This document shows, in pieces, positions 1 through 8,506 of a stretch of 64,000 nt of DNA. The notes under the pieces are model-generated. The model worked only from the letters and a program-made list of their open reading frames with translations, was not told where the DNA came from and ran no database searches. The translations under genes and the position numbers were made by a program. The DNA is taken from the NCBI RefSeq assembly GCF_003555505.1, contig NZ_CP032152.1, positions 1,302,001 to 1,366,000 of the forward strand. Direction: 5' to 3'. Numbering within the stretch: position 1 is the first letter of the stretch; each line of letters starts with the position of its first letter. The stretch is from Thermosynechococcus sichuanensis E542 (GTDB lineage: Bacteria; Cyanobacteriota; Cyanobacteriia; Thermosynechococcales; Thermosynechococcaceae).

Positions 1-538
1 CAAATTGGACTCGCGGCATTTCATGGGTCAAAAATGGCTCAATCAGGGAAATCGCCTCGGTGGCACCAAGGTGACCCAAGCTTTCAATCACGGCCTCTAC
101 GGGCTGCACCAGATGCGGCCGACCGGGCACCAGCCGCGCCATCGCCACACCCCCTTCTAGAAGGGCTGCCAAGGGGGCGATCGCCCGGGAATCCCCCAAC
201 TGACCAAGGGCAATGGCCGCCGCCTCACGGACATAAAAATCCTCACAGCGCAAGCACTCAATTAACGCCGGTACGGCTTGGCGATCGCCCAACTTGCCCA
301 AGGCACGCGCTGCATTGCGCCGCAGGGGATAGCCCCCCAATTCTGTGCGATCGGCCTCATCAGCCAAAGCCGCAATTAAGGCGCTAACAATGGCTTGCCG
401 CTCCGCTGCCGTGGCCGTTTCTAGGCCAAACTTCCCCAACCACCACGCCGCATAATAGCGGAGACTGGTATCCGTCCCCTGAAGCTGCGCCAGCATTTGG
501 GGAACCGTCAGTTGTACCGGTTCAGAGACCGCTGTCAT
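1..538 (-). CDS. cpcE: Phycocyanin alpha-subunit lyase CpcE (3' part off the window)
   Basis: CpcE pairs with CpcF to attach phycocyanobilin to Cys84 of CpcA. About 179 N-terminal codons are present, starting at ATG 538 (MTAVSEPVQLTVPQML); the stop lies beyond base 1. The translation is a run of helical HEAT-like repeats, each carrying an ALIxxL / AxxALGxLGD pattern, as in the E/F-type bilin lyases. It is the fifth gene of the cpc operon, 22 bases after cpcD, the usual cyanobacterial position. The family identity rests on repeats plus context; CpcF should be the next gene outside the window. Confidence 0.88.
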   Translation of the reverse strand, partial: MTAVSEPVQLTVPQMLAQLQGTDTSLRYYAAWWLGKFGLETATAAERQAIVSALIAALADEADRTELGGYPLRRNAARALGKLGDRQAVPALIECLRCEDFYVREAAAIALGQLGDSRAIAPLAALLEGGVAMARLVPGRPHLVQPVEAVIESLGHLGATEAISLIEPFLTHEMPRVQF

Positions 539-560
539 TCCCTCTCCTGACATCAACCAC

Positions 561-797
561 TTAGGAGGCGACCACGGGGGTAATGGAAACGATTTTGCCC
601 CCCATGCGGGTAATGCGCTGCATCTCTTCATTCATGCGGTTGTAGGGCACCGTAATAAAGGTGCTACCGCTGCGCCGAATCGGAAACCCCATTTTGTCAG
701 TTTCTTCGTTTTGACGCAGACCCACAACCTCATAGCGGAAAACGCGAGCGCCGGAGGGGCTAAGGGCAGCACTTCCAGACGCAGTTTGACCAAACAT
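561..797 (-). CDS. cpcD: Phycobilisome rod-capping linker CpcD (8.9 kDa type)
   Basis: A 78-residue basic linker that sits in the outermost phycocyanin hexamer and ends rod growth. The whole protein is one CpcD-like domain: an FRYEVVGLRQ strand, RRSGSTFITVPYNRM in the middle and GGKIVSITPV at the end. The same fold closes CpcC, encoded just upstream. Length is normal for the family. Fourth gene in the operon, 43 bases after cpcC. Confidence 0.95.
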   Translation of the reverse strand: MFGQTASGSAALSPSGARVFRYEVVGLRQNEETDKMGFPIRRSGSTFITVPYNRMNEEMQRITRMGGKIVSITPVVAS

Positions 798-840
798 GAC
801 ACCTGACTCCCAATCTCAAAAGGACGCTAAACAAACATTC

Positions 841-1704
841 CTAGGCAGGATTGACACTGACAATGCGAGCACCGCTGCGCTGAAGCTGCTGCATTTTGCT
901 TGACAGTTGCTCGTAGGGCACCAAGAAAGCGGTACTGCTGCGGCGCACCCCCGGATAGCCCGGTTGGCGAATGCCCGCCACTTCAATGCGATAGACACGG
1001 CCACTTTCACCAAAGGAGCCGCCCAAGCAAGCCCGTGGGGGGACATCGGCGCTGGGGGTGTAGTAGGCAAAGGCCGTATCGCTACTCGAAGGGGGCACCA
1101 CTGTGTTGGGACGGTTGGTGGCCAAATCCCGTGCTAAGCGGGACATGCTGCCTTCCGCTTGGGCGCGATCGCTATTGGCATAGCCGCGATACAGACGGAA
1201 CATACGGTTAAAGCCCACGGTTTTTTGACCTGGTTGGGTATTAAAGCCGCGATAGTAGGGCACCACCCAATCCCCAAAGCTGTTGGTGTATTCAGGGGAA
1301 TCAATGTAGGAGTCAATATCGGCATCAAAGCCCTCATTTTCGTAGAGATCTAAGTGGAAGATCACTTCTGACTCATCGTAGGGTGCCCGCCCCAGCAAAT
1401 GCTTATAGTTCAGTTCAATGACACGGGTTTGAAAATTGCCGTAGAGAAACTTCTCTTTGTATAGTTCCGACTTGGCCACTGCGCGCACAAACTCCCGCAC
1501 GGTAATTTTGCCATTGCGCAACAGTGACTCCGCACTCACCAAACGCTCCGATGCCATGACGTAGTCATTACCCAGAACTTGGCGGTAAACGGCACGGATG
1601 ACAGTCTCCAGATCTTCCTCGCTCCAGTTGGCACGCAGCTCCACCCGAGGAGCGTCGCTGAAGGCGGAGGTACCCAAGCGCGAAGCAGCAGCAGTAATAG
1701 CCAC
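841..1704 (-). CDS. cpcC: Phycocyanin-associated rod linker CpcC (about 32 kDa)
   Basis: Joins phycocyanin hexamers in the phycobilisome rod. The start is taken as GTG at 1704 ([15 protein letters not shown]), because a TTTAGGAG ribosome site lies just upstream and the N terminus then matches the family; a longer reading from 1734 would add ten residues unlike other CpcC proteins. The 287-residue protein has the phycobilisome linker domain at about residues 18-150 ([20 protein letters not shown]) and a C-terminal CpcD-like domain from about 230 ([13 protein letters not shown]). It is separated from cpcA by a 113-base gap holding a strong hairpin, which probably helps keep linker expression below that of CpcA and CpcB. 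Confidence 0.95.
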
Positions 1705-1738
1705 GGTACAAACTCCTAAATATCGAGGGTACAAACAA

Positions 1739-1799
1739 GCCCGGTGTTGTAAACAAAGGGTCAGCCCAACGCCGACAACATCTGCTTACCTCACCGGGC
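1739..1799 (-). promoter_or_regulatory. Inverted repeat between cpcA and cpcC
   Basis: GCCCGGTG at 1739-1746 is perfectly complementary to CACCGGGC at 1792-1799, with a second pairing option inside (TGTTGT 1745-1750 with ACAACA 1775-1780). In the transcript this makes a GC-rich stem 18 bases after the cpcA stop, with no U-run. Hairpins here are known in other cpc operons to protect or delimit the abundant cpcBA message. That role is an inference for this strain. Confidence 0.6.
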
Positions 1800-1817
1800 A
1801 ACGAAGGGAAACGCCTA

Positions 1818-2306
1818 TTAGCTGAGGGCGTTAATGGCGTAGTCGATGTAGGCGTTGGCTTCCACCGCAGCTTGGCCAGTCAAGCCATGATTGGCTTTGA
1901 TGTATTTCAGAGCTTCCACATACCAGCTTGGGGAGAGATCAAACGTGCTGTTGATTTCAGACAAGCCAGCAATGAGGTACTCATCCATAGGACCAGTGCC
2001 ACCGGCAACGAGGCAGTAGGTCACCATCCGCAGGTAGTAGCCGATGTCACGGGCGCACTTGGCTTTGCCTTCGGGAGTCGAGGCATACTGAGAGCCTTGC
2101 ATGGTGGTGGTGTAGGGGAATTTTTGGTACACCGCTTGGGCTGCGCCGTCAATCAGGCTCTGAGCATTGTTGGTCAGGGCGCGAGCAGCTTCCATGCTGG
2201 CCACAGCGCGCTTGAAGCGACCGTCAACCGCTTGCAGTTCGGTGTTGCTGAGGAAACGACCTTGGGTATCGGCGGCGGCAATGGCTTCAGTAATCGGCGT
2301 TTTCAT
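1818..2306 (-). CDS. cpcA: C-phycocyanin alpha chain CpcA
   Basis: Light-harvesting globin-fold subunit of 162 residues that forms the alpha-beta protomer of phycobilisome rods. The phycocyanobilin attachment cysteine is Cys84 in [16 protein letters not shown], and the family ending [10 protein letters not shown] is present. Length is exactly that of the family. It follows cpcB by 69 bases and precedes cpcC. By memory it differs from the T. elongatus BP-1 protein at only a few positions near the C terminus (WYVEA, AAVEAN), which argues for a close relative. Confidence 0.98.
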   Translation of the reverse strand: MKTPITEAIAAADTQGRFLSNTELQAVDGRFKRAVASMEAARALTNNAQSLIDGAAQAVYQKFPYTTTMQGSQYASTPEGKAKCARDIGYYLRMVTYCLVAGGTGPMDEYLIAGLSEINSTFDLSPSWYVEALKYIKANHGLTGQAAVEANAYIDYAINALS

Positions 2307-2375
2307 GGATAAAATATCTCCCTAAAAAATGTGCGTGTTCAGAACGGTCAAAGTTACAGTGAAGTCAAAGGTGCC

Positions 2376-2894
2376 TTAGGCAACAGCGGCAGCAGCACGA
2401 TCAAAGTAGCCAGCGATTTCGGACATCAGGGCGCTGCAATCGCCAGGGGTGATGCCATTGGGATCATTGGCGATCGCGATCGCGGCATCTTTCATTTTTT
2501 GGATGGCCACAGCCACAGAGGAGCCGGGAGTACCAAGGGCTTGGTAGGTTTCCCGCAGACCGTTTAAGCAGCGATCATCGAGAACGCTGGAGTCACCGGC
2601 CAGAATGGCGTAGGTCACATAGCGCAAGATGATTTCCATGTCGCGCAGGCAAGCAGCCATACGACGGTTGGTGTAAGCATTCCCACCGGGTTGGATCAGT
2701 TGGGGTTGCTCTGCAAAGAGGGCACGAGCAGCGTTAGCAACGATTGTAGAGGCATTGCTGGTGATGCGGTTGACGGCATCCAGACGCTTGTTGCCTTCTT
2801 TCACCAAGTTGGACAGGGCATCGAACTGGGCGTTGGTGAGGAATTCACCCCGGGCATCGGCCTGAGCGACAACTTTGGCAAATGCATCTAGCAT
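2376..2894 (-). CDS. cpcB: C-phycocyanin beta chain CpcB
   Basis: Beta subunit of C-phycocyanin, 172 residues. Two chromophore cysteines are visible, Cys82 ([14 protein letters not shown]) and Cys153 ([10 protein letters not shown]), attached by CpcT/CpcS-type lyases in other species. Asn72 in PGGNAYTN is the usual methylated asparagine. First gene of the operon, behind a ribosome site (AAGGAG) and a leader of some 250 bases or more. The sequence appears identical to that of known Thermosynechococcus strains. Confidence 0.98.
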
Positions 2895-3337
2895 GGATCA
2901 ATTCTCCTTAAAAGGTTGTTAAAGAAGTGAGACCTTCTTGACATTCCTGCCCACAGAGAGAATGCAGGATTCTTAGGGGGTTGATCAGCAACTCCCTAAA
3001 GGCTGTGCCAAGCAACCTGAGAGCGACCAAGCTGATCCTTGGTGTGTTTTTTAAGAAACGTGCAACGCTCTTGGGCGTGCCGGAAAGGTCTAACGATCAC
3101 TGAGGGGTTGTTCCGCAAAGGAGTCTGGGAAACAACAGCCGTGTTGTTAAACCCTTCAGGTATTTCTTATACAATGCGGTGGGAAACCTGTTTCGCCGTA
3201 GTTATTAATTTGTAAAATACTTTTGTGAGATAAATTAAGGTTCTGGCGATCGCCATAAAATTGGTGCCATTTGTCCTAAGTTTTTCCTAAGTTTCGTGAA
3301 GTTTCTTTAACATTGTTCTCAGGAAGTTACGATTCCC
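2895..3337 (-). promoter_or_regulatory. cpc promoter and structured cpcB leader
   Basis: This 443-base gap between divergent cpcB and the plus-strand glycosylase has no convincing gene. Read on the minus strand it offers a candidate -10 (TATAAG, 3171-3166) and then a highly structured leader: AACAAC/GTTGTT (3131-3136 with 3143-3148), ACCAAG/CTTGGT (3026-3031 with 3038-3043), a 10-bp stem with one mismatch at 2973-2999, TCCTGC/GCAGGA (2945-2950 with 2964-2969) and AAGAAG/CTTCTT (2922-2927 with 2934-2939) close to the ribosome site. The -35 is poor, so the start point is uncertain. Long structured 5' leaders fit the very stable cpc messages of cyanobacteria. Confidence 0.5.
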
Positions 3338-4045
3338 ATGAGTGAGCCGTTGCAATTTAGCTTATTTGACACCCCCACCGCGGCCGAACCTGCACCAGCG
3401 ACGCCCCTTGATCCTGCTACCTACGATCAAATTCCACTGCGGGCTGAGGTGCCCATTCCCGTCGGTACCTACCGCGACCTAGAGGCCCTTGCAGCGCACT
3501 GTCAGCAGTGTCAACGCTGTGGCTTAGCAGCTACCCGTACCCATGTGGTGGTCAGCCGTGGCAATCCTGCGGCCAAACTGATGATTATTGGTGAAGGCCC
3601 GGGTCAAGCGGAGGACGAAACGGGTCGTCCCTTTGTCGGTAAGGCGGGGCAACTTCTCGATAAAATCCTTGCTTCGGTCAATCTCGACAGTGAGCGGGAT
3701 GCCTATATCTGCAACATTGTTAAATGCCGCCCCCCCGGCAACCGTGTCCCGACACCCGTGGAAGCAGCGGCCTGTTTGCCCTACCTCTTAGAGCAGATTC
3801 GCTTGGTCAATCCCCGCATTATTTTGCTGGCGGGGGCAACGGCTGTCTCTGGATTGCTGAAAGATAATCGCGGCATTACCAAAATTCGGGGTCAGTGGAT
3901 TGAATGGCAGGGACGCTGGTGTATGCCCATTTTTCATCCAGCGTATCTGTTGCGCAATAACTCGCGGGAGCCGGGCAGTCCCAAGTGGTTAACGTGGCAG
4001 GATATGCAAGCCGTGCGCGATCGCCTGCGCCAACTCGATTCTTAG
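3338..4045 (+). CDS. Uracil-DNA glycosylase, Fe-S (family 4-like)
   Basis: Removes uracil from DNA as the first step of base excision repair. The 235-residue protein has the family's iron-sulfur cysteines (Cys58, Cys61, Cys130, Cys146 are the likely ligands; CQRC and VKCRPP), the active-site motif GEGPGQAEDETGRPFVG from residue 85, and the second uracil-pocket motif HPAYLLRN at 200-207. An N-terminal tail of about 40 residues (FSLFDTP and a proline/alanine stretch) precedes the domain; the QFSLF segment resembles a clamp-binding peptide, which is speculation. Thermophiles typically carry this heat-stable family. It converges on the PadR gene with a single-base gap. Confidence 0.9.
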   Translation: MSEPLQFSLFDTPTAAEPAPATPLDPATYDQIPLRAEVPIPVGTYRDLEALAAHCQQCQRCGLAATRTHVVVSRGNPAAKLMIIGEGPGQAEDETGRPFVGKAGQLLDKILASVNLDSERDAYICNIVKCRPPGNRVPTPVEAAACLPYLLEQIRLVNPRIILLAGATAVSGLLKDNRGITKIRGQWIEWQGRWCMPIFHPAYLLRNNSREPGSPKWLTWQDMQAVRDRLRQLDS

Positions 4046-4046
4046 A

Positions 4047-4406
4047 TTATTCCTGACGGTGGGGATGTTGCTGCAAATAGCGTAGCCAAAGCTCTGAAAG
4101 TTCCCGCGCCTGTTGCTCCTTTTCGCCCACAATGTGGTACATCCGCCGCGGCCGACCGCGACCTTCCACCTTTTTCCAATAACCATCAATAATTCCCTCA
4201 TCCTCAAGGAACTTGAGGGCGCTGTAAAGAACGGTATCGGAAAGGCGGTAAAGGGGATATTCATTTTCAATGGCTTGAATCAGGGCCGTGCCATAGGAGT
4301 CCCCCTTTTCCACAAGGGTATAGAGCACGTAGCAAACGGCAACTTCCTTGCTCAGGTAAACGGGCGGGGGCTGGCGGAAAAAGGTGTAGATGTCTTCCAG
4401 TTTCAT
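4047..4406 (-). CDS. PadR-family winged-helix regulator, possibly the clock modifier Pex
   Basis: A 119-residue DNA-binding protein. The winged-helix core runs from about residue 20 (YLSKEVAVCYVLYTLVEKGD) through YGTALIQAIE, LSDTVLYSALKFLEDEGIIDGY and the wing GRGRPRRMYHI, the pattern of PadR proteins. Cyanobacterial Pex, which lengthens the circadian period and binds the kaiA upstream region, belongs to this family and has a similar size, so this may be its homologue; no kai gene is in the window. The ribosome site GAGG lies just before ATG 4406. The upstream region has repeated ACTAC elements (see next entry). Confidence 0.8.
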   Translation of the reverse strand: MKLEDIYTFFRQPPPVYLSKEVAVCYVLYTLVEKGDSYGTALIQAIENEYPLYRLSDTVLYSALKFLEDEGIIDGYWKKVEGRGRPRRMYHIVGEKEQQARELSELWLRYLQQHPHRQE

Positions 4407-4815
4407 AACCTTATCCTCAGCAAGTGGCTACTGCTCCGCAGAACTCTCTAGATCATCTAGATCATGGGAGTCTATGGATTCAACTCCGTTGTTCCAGTTG
4501 TTCCAAAAGATAGGAAACACAAGCACTTCCCCTATAGTGTCAGCACTTTCCTCTGGCCTCCTACAGTGCATGAAAGTCACTACGTACTTATCACTACTAA
4601 GACTACAATTATTGTCCTACGACCCTTTTCTAGAATGTGGGATAGATAAAGGATAAATAATCCTCTCCCCTAGTGGCTTTCACGATTTTCAGTGTGTGCC
4701 ATCTTTGTGAAAAGGGCTGTACTTCTGATTTTAGGAAGTTTGAGAGAAAAGTGTTCCTTGCATCATAATTCTGTAGTTGGCAAAAATCAAGTCATGGGCT
4801 TGTTACAAACTGGTT
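4407..4815. promoter_or_regulatory. 409-base gap upstream of the PadR gene, with short repeats
   Basis: I see no gene here: the open frames (e.g. 4390-4656) have no family character and no ribosome site. The region is more AT-rich than its surroundings. It holds ACTAC three times (4579-4583, 4593-4597, 4602-4606), a perfect 11-base dyad ACAATTATTGT (4605-4615), and a GGAACAAC duplication when read on the minus strand near 4485-4505. These lie 170-230 bases upstream of the PadR start and are plausible regulator sites. No clear terminator for the minus-strand gene ending at 4816 is visible. Confidence 0.35.
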
Positions 4816-5376
4816 TCAAGGGACAGGATCGGCGGGGCTTCTTAACAAAAATTCACGATAGCTCTGCCAGCGTTGGCCATTATGGACTAGCAGTGTTAGG
4901 TGGGATACCCAACAGCGAGCCGCAAAGGATTGGTCACGAAATTCTGCCCAAGCGTGGTGAAAGTTTTCCTTGGTTAAATCGCGAAAGGCAATTGTCATGT
5001 GGGGAGTGAAAGGATGGCGTTGCGTGGGGGGAAGGTTCAGGGGCTTCGCTACCGCTTTGACGAGCTGTGCTTGTAGTGTCTTGAGGGCTGGAGTGGGTGC
5101 TACGTGGATATAAATGACTCGCGGCGCAAAGGCGGCAAAGCCATCGAGGATTAATTCCACTGGAGCGGCTTGGCAGGAAAAAGTTTCTAGGGATCTCTCC
5201 AGTTCTTCTACTGACTCATCTGGCCACCAAAAAGGGGGATAGAGGGTAACGTGGGGGGGAGAGCGCAGTGCCGCTTGGCTCTGGTAGCGATCGCAACAAT
5301 ACTGCTTGAGGCGGGTTACCCGCTCCTGAATTTCAGCATTGGGCAACAAAGCAATAAAGTAATGTCGCCGATTCAT
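4816..5376 (-). CDS. 2H phosphoesterase / 2'-5' RNA ligase-like protein
   Basis: Member of the LigT/2H superfamily, which acts on 2',3'-cyclic or 2'-5' phosphodiester bonds in RNA or nucleotides. The two hallmark HxT motifs are HVTLYPPF at residues 42-49 and HMTIAFRD at 126-133. I start it at ATG 5376 (MNRRHYFIALLP), since this begins at the first core strand and gives an ATGA overlap with the upstream methyltransferase stop; the longer frame from 5430 would add an unconvincing 18 residues. The substrate cannot be told from sequence. Confidence 0.85.
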   Translation of the reverse strand: MNRRHYFIALLPNAEIQERVTRLKQYCCDRYQSQAALRSPPHVTLYPPFWWPDESVEELERSLETFSCQAAPVELILDGFAAFAPRVIYIHVAPTPALKTLQAQLVKAVAKPLNLPPTQRHPFTPHMTIAFRDLTKENFHHAWAEFRDQSFAARCWVSHLTLLVHNGQRWQSYREFLLRSPADPVP

Positions 5377-6032
5377 TCGCGCTGTGCCACAACGGTCCAA
5401 TGGCGATCGGAGGTGAGGGTGACTTGCCACTGCTGCGGTGGCTGCGGCAATGTTCTCAAAAGCTCCCTCATTTCCATCAAGGTCAGTGCCGCATGGAGGG
5501 AGTCAGCAAAAAGTTGCCGCTGTTCAGGTGTGTCTTGGCCAGCATATTGGTCAACCAAGGCTTGCAGCGCTGCCTTCGTGTCCGGACGGCAAAGATCGCG
5601 GATAAACAGGATGCCTTGGGGACGGAGCACCCGCAGCATTTCCCCTAGGGCAGGTTGAGGATCGGCTAAGTGATGGACAAGGCTATTGCTGATCACCACA
5701 TCAAAACTCGCTGCGGCAAAGGGTAAGGCTTTGGCATCCCCTTGAATAAAGTTTAATTGCGGACTGTGGTGCCGGGCGATCGCCAGCATCGCTGGACTCA
5801 GGTCAATCCCTGTCAGTTGCCAATGGGGATAGCGTTGATGCAACATTTGCAGAATTCGTCCGTTGCCCGTCCCCACATCCAACACCTGCAGGGGTTGCTC
5901 AACAGTGGGTAAGACTGCGGCTAAATCTTCACAGAAGGCGGTATTAACGGCAGTAAAATCCATCGCGTCATAGGCGGCAGCCGTTTCTGGCGTCTCCATG
6001 ACCTCCGGTTCAAGAATGCGTTGCAGCGGCAT
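5373..6032 (-). CDS. Class I SAM-dependent methyltransferase
   Basis: A 219-residue Rossmann-fold methyltransferase. Motif I is LDVGTGNGR (51-59), followed by TGIDLSPAMLAIAR, then GDAKALPFAAASFDVVISN and the post-motif LRPQGILFIRDL. It resembles the UbiE/type-11 group, but nothing fixes the acceptor. Overlaps the 2H phosphoesterase by four bases (ATGA), so the two are probably translationally coupled, and follows the membrane protein by 3 bases. Confidence 0.88.
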   Translation of the reverse strand: MPLQRILEPEVMETPETAAAYDAMDFTAVNTAFCEDLAAVLPTVEQPLQVLDVGTGNGRILQMLHQRYPHWQLTGIDLSPAMLAIARHHSPQLNFIQGDAKALPFAAASFDVVISNSLVHHLADPQPALGEMLRVLRPQGILFIRDLCRPDTKAALQALVDQYAGQDTPEQRQLFADSLHAALTLMEMRELLRTLPQPPQQWQVTLTSDRHWTVVAQRE

Positions 6033-6035
6033 AGG

Positions 6036-6626
6036 CTATAGACCCGTGGCCGATCGCCCCTGCTTGGGTAAGCGCACAAAGACAAAGTAGCTCAGATAGA
6101 GCATATAAATCACAAGGGCAACGGCGGCAAAGAAGCCAAGGGTACCGGCGCGGGCTTGGGCATGGAAAATATCTTTGAACATCAGGGGCGGTTCGAGCCA
6201 GACTTGGCAACTGGGAGTTTGAACAGCACCCGCCACAAACGCACAGGGCAAATAAAAAGCCTGACCAATGGCGGCAAGGATACAGTAGAGCGTCACCGCC
6301 CAACGCCAACTACTAAAGACTTGACCAATCAAATCTTGGCGATCGCTAATTTCTTCATTGAGATCCACCCAAAACCAGAGGCTAAGGGGAATGAGCACCA
6401 AGGCCATAAATCCCGTGACGTAGGCCACTGGCCACTGCGGCATCATCAGGTACACCGTAATTGCCAAGAGACTGGCCACCCGCCAATAGATAATCAGCAG
6501 TTGGGTAATTGCTGGCACATTCTTAACTGTTGACCACAGCAGCAGGATTAAGGGAATAACGACAGTAAAGAGCACCGCAAGGCGGTAGTCCATCCACACG
6601 AGCGATCGCAGAAGTTCCAAGGACAT
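6036..6626 (-). CDS. Cyanobacterial membrane protein (DUF3177-like)
   Basis: About 196 residues if started at ATG 6626 (MSLELLRSLVWMDYRLAV). It has five or six hydrophobic helices: LAVLFTVVIPLILLLW, LASLLAITVYLMM, VTGFMALVLIPLSLWFW, a helix near AVTLYCILAAIG, and AAVALVIYMLYLSYFV at the end. The charged loop DLNEEISDRQDLIG lies in the middle. It resembles a family conserved in cyanobacteria with no known function; I assign that by memory only. It sits within the minus-strand block, 3 bases from the methyltransferase. Confidence 0.7.
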   Translation of the reverse strand: MSLELLRSLVWMDYRLAVLFTVVIPLILLLWSTVKNVPAITQLLIIYWRVASLLAITVYLMMPQWPVAYVTGFMALVLIPLSLWFWVDLNEEISDRQDLIGQVFSSWRWAVTLYCILAAIGQAFYLPCAFVAGAVQTPSCQVWLEPPLMFKDIFHAQARAGTLGFFAAVALVIYMLYLSYFVFVRLPKQGRSATGL

Positions 6627-6689
6627 GGCAGGCCACAGACCCAAGTGCAACGGTTCTATTATTAGGGATCGGCTTCCTAGGGCACAAGG

Positions 6690-8039
6690 CTAGAGCGATC
6701 GCACCCGCTCATACCAACGCATCAGAATCGCTGCTAACTTTTGCGAATCATGGCGCACGGTTGGTGTGGACTCGTCCATCACATCTGCGAGGATTAGCCG
6801 ACAGTTTTGGCGGGCAAGTTCTTCGCGATCAATGGCCACCGCCGTACTGCCTTGCTGGGCGTAACGTTCAAGGTGGGCCGCACTGGGGGGGTATTTTTGC
6901 ACCAGCACCGCATCAAACAGGCGATCGCCCGTCACCCCATCAAGGGCACGCACATGATCACTGACAGTATAGCCATCGGTTTCCCCCGGCTGCGTCATAA
7001 TGTTGCAGACGTAAACACAGGGGCATTGCCGCTCCGCAAGGGCTTGGGCAATCTCAGGCACCAAGAGATTGGGAATGATACTCGTATAGAGACTGCCGGG
7101 GCCAAGAATAATGTAGTCGGCCTCGCGAAGGGCTTGAATGGCGCGGGGCAGGGCTTTGGGGGCTGGAGGCGAGCAGCCAATTTCGACAATCTTGCCGCGG
7201 GCGGCGGTAATGTTGGACTCCCCATGAATGAGGCGACCATCGGCAAGGCGTGCCCAGAGAGTCATATCTGTTAGGGTGGCTGGCAACACTTGACCGCGAA
7301 TGGCCAAGACCGCTGAACTGGTGGCGATCGCCCGCTCTAGATCCCCCGTAATATTCGTCATCGCCGTCAGAAACAAATTGCCAAAACTGTGCCCCGCCAA
7401 GCCATCCCCCGCCTCAAAGCGGTACTGAAAGAGTTCGGTGACAATTTTCTCCTCATCCGCCAAAGCCGCCAAGCAGTTGCGAATATCCCCCGGTGGCAGC
7501 ACCCCAATTTCTCGCCGCAGTCGCCCGGAGGAGCCGCCATCATCGGCCATCGTCACAATGGCAGTGATATTGGAACTGTAGAGCTTCAGTCCCCGCAGGA
7601 GGGTTGAGAGGCCAGTACCGCCGCCAATGGCCACAATTTTCGGTCCGCGTCCCAAGCGCCGATGGGTGAGGAGTCGCTCCACAAGTGCCTTATCGTCCTC
7701 TGGCAGTAGGACTTCCGTAATGGAACCAAGGGTACGGGCATAGCCCCAAGCAATCAGTGCCAACCCCCCAAGTAGCAGTAAGGGTCCACTAATGTAGCTG
7801 GGCACAAAACGGGCAATACTTTGAACAAACTGCTCCAGAAATTGCAGGAAGTAAAAAATGGGGGTGAGGTTGATGCTAATGGCAAAGCCCAGACTCGCAA
7901 GCAAAACCCCAACCGCACTAATGAGGAGCCATCGCTTGACCAGTAGCCCAGGGAGCAGCCATTGCGACCACAGACGGATTTTACGACGGGCCGGACGCAG
8001 TTTTGCTGAGAGTTGCTGAGCCTTATTCGCTCTCCTCAT
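6690..8039 (-). CDS. YvcK/CofD-family protein with N-terminal membrane anchor
   Basis: Homologue of Bacillus YvcK (also called GlmR), which binds UDP-GlcNAc and adjusts precursor flow into peptidoglycan on gluconeogenic carbon. The domain begins with [17 protein letters not shown] (GGGTG at 139-143) and contains [40 protein letters not shown] and [14 protein letters not shown]. Unlike the 320-residue Bacillus protein, this 449-residue version has an added N terminus with two membrane helices (about 38-58 and 83-103), so it should be membrane-tethered. Its start overlaps the Nif11-like gene by 17 bases, suggesting co-expression. Confidence 0.88.
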   Translation of the reverse strand: MRRANKAQQLSAKLRPARRKIRLWSQWLLPGLLVKRWLLISAVGVLLASLGFAISINLTPIFYFLQFLEQFVQSIARFVPSYISGPLLLLGGLALIAWGYARTLGSITEVLLPEDDKALVERLLTHRRLGRGPKIVAIGGGTGLSTLLRGLKLYSSNITAIVTMADDGGSSGRLRREIGVLPPGDIRNCLAALADEEKIVTELFQYRFEAGDGLAGHSFGNLFLTAMTNITGDLERAIATSSAVLAIRGQVLPATLTDMTLWARLADGRLIHGESNITAARGKIVEIGCSPPAPKALPRAIQALREADYIILGPGSLYTSIIPNLLVPEIAQALAERQCPCVYVCNIMTQPGETDGYTVSDHVRALDGVTGDRLFDAVLVQKYPPSAAHLERYAQQGSTAVAIDREELARQNCRLILADVMDESTPTVRHDSQKLAAILMRWYERVRSL

Positions 8040-8433
8040 CGGGATCGATACCTAAATAGGTTTTGCTGAGATAGCGAGCAAGGCGCTGCAGCGGATTGGC
8101 GATTTGTTTTTTGTGTTCAGCATGATGACTGTTGACGGGAACGCCTAAAATGCCTGAAAATTCGTCATCACTGATTTCCCCCGCCTGATGTTGGGCAAAG
8201 GAATCTACGACTTGTACCAGTTCATCGGTGGAAAACTCAAAACCATGCTGACTGGCAAAATCCACCACTTTCGGCGCCATTTCTCCCCGCAGTGCGGCCA
8301 GTTCCTCGGCATCCAGTTCGGCAGCCCCACTAATGTTGCCATCGCCTACCCCCAGAAGGTTTTCTAATTCGTCCCGCAATTTGGCATCCTCAGCGGTCTT
8401 TTGCATGAACGCTAATACCTGTGCCGTAGCCAT
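8023..8433 (-). CDS. Nif11-like domain protein
   Basis: A 136-residue acidic protein. The first 80 residues resemble the Nif11 fold: [19 protein letters not shown] followed, after an insert, by [20 protein letters not shown]. Nif11 domains are best known as leader segments of ribosomal natural-product precursors, but here there is no Gly-Gly cleavage site, no core peptide and no maturation enzyme nearby; instead a basic, then acidic tail follows ([16 protein letters not shown]). Start chosen at ATG 8433 because AAGGAAGGAAC lies just upstream; the open frame reaches 8514 without support. Overlaps yvcK by 17 bases. Confidence 0.75.
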   Translation of the reverse strand: MATAQVLAFMQKTAEDAKLRDELENLLGVGDGNISGAAELDAEELAALRGEMAPKVVDFASQHGFEFSTDELVQVVDSFAQHQAGEISDDEFSGILGVPVNSHHAEHKKQIANPLQRLARYLSKTYLGIDPDEESE

Positions 8434-8506
8434 AGGGTTCCTTCCTTCGGTCAGTAAATGTCTGCACGAACCGATTGGATTATAGCATTCTCTAATGAGA
8501 GTATTT

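Noticed and set aside
34-387. 117-codon plus-strand frame at the left edge
   Set aside because: It is antisense to the cpcE HEAT repeats, is rich in Pro/Arg/His with no ordered domain, and has no ribosome site.
3026-3055. Terminator-like hairpin with T-run on the plus strand (ACCAAG/CTTGGT, then GTGTTTTTT)
   Set aside because: No plus-strand gene lies upstream of it; the stem is better explained as part of the minus-strand cpcB leader.
4390-4656. Small plus-strand frame in the gap before the PadR gene
   Set aside because: Serine-rich low-order translation, overlaps the PadR start region, no ribosome site or family likeness.
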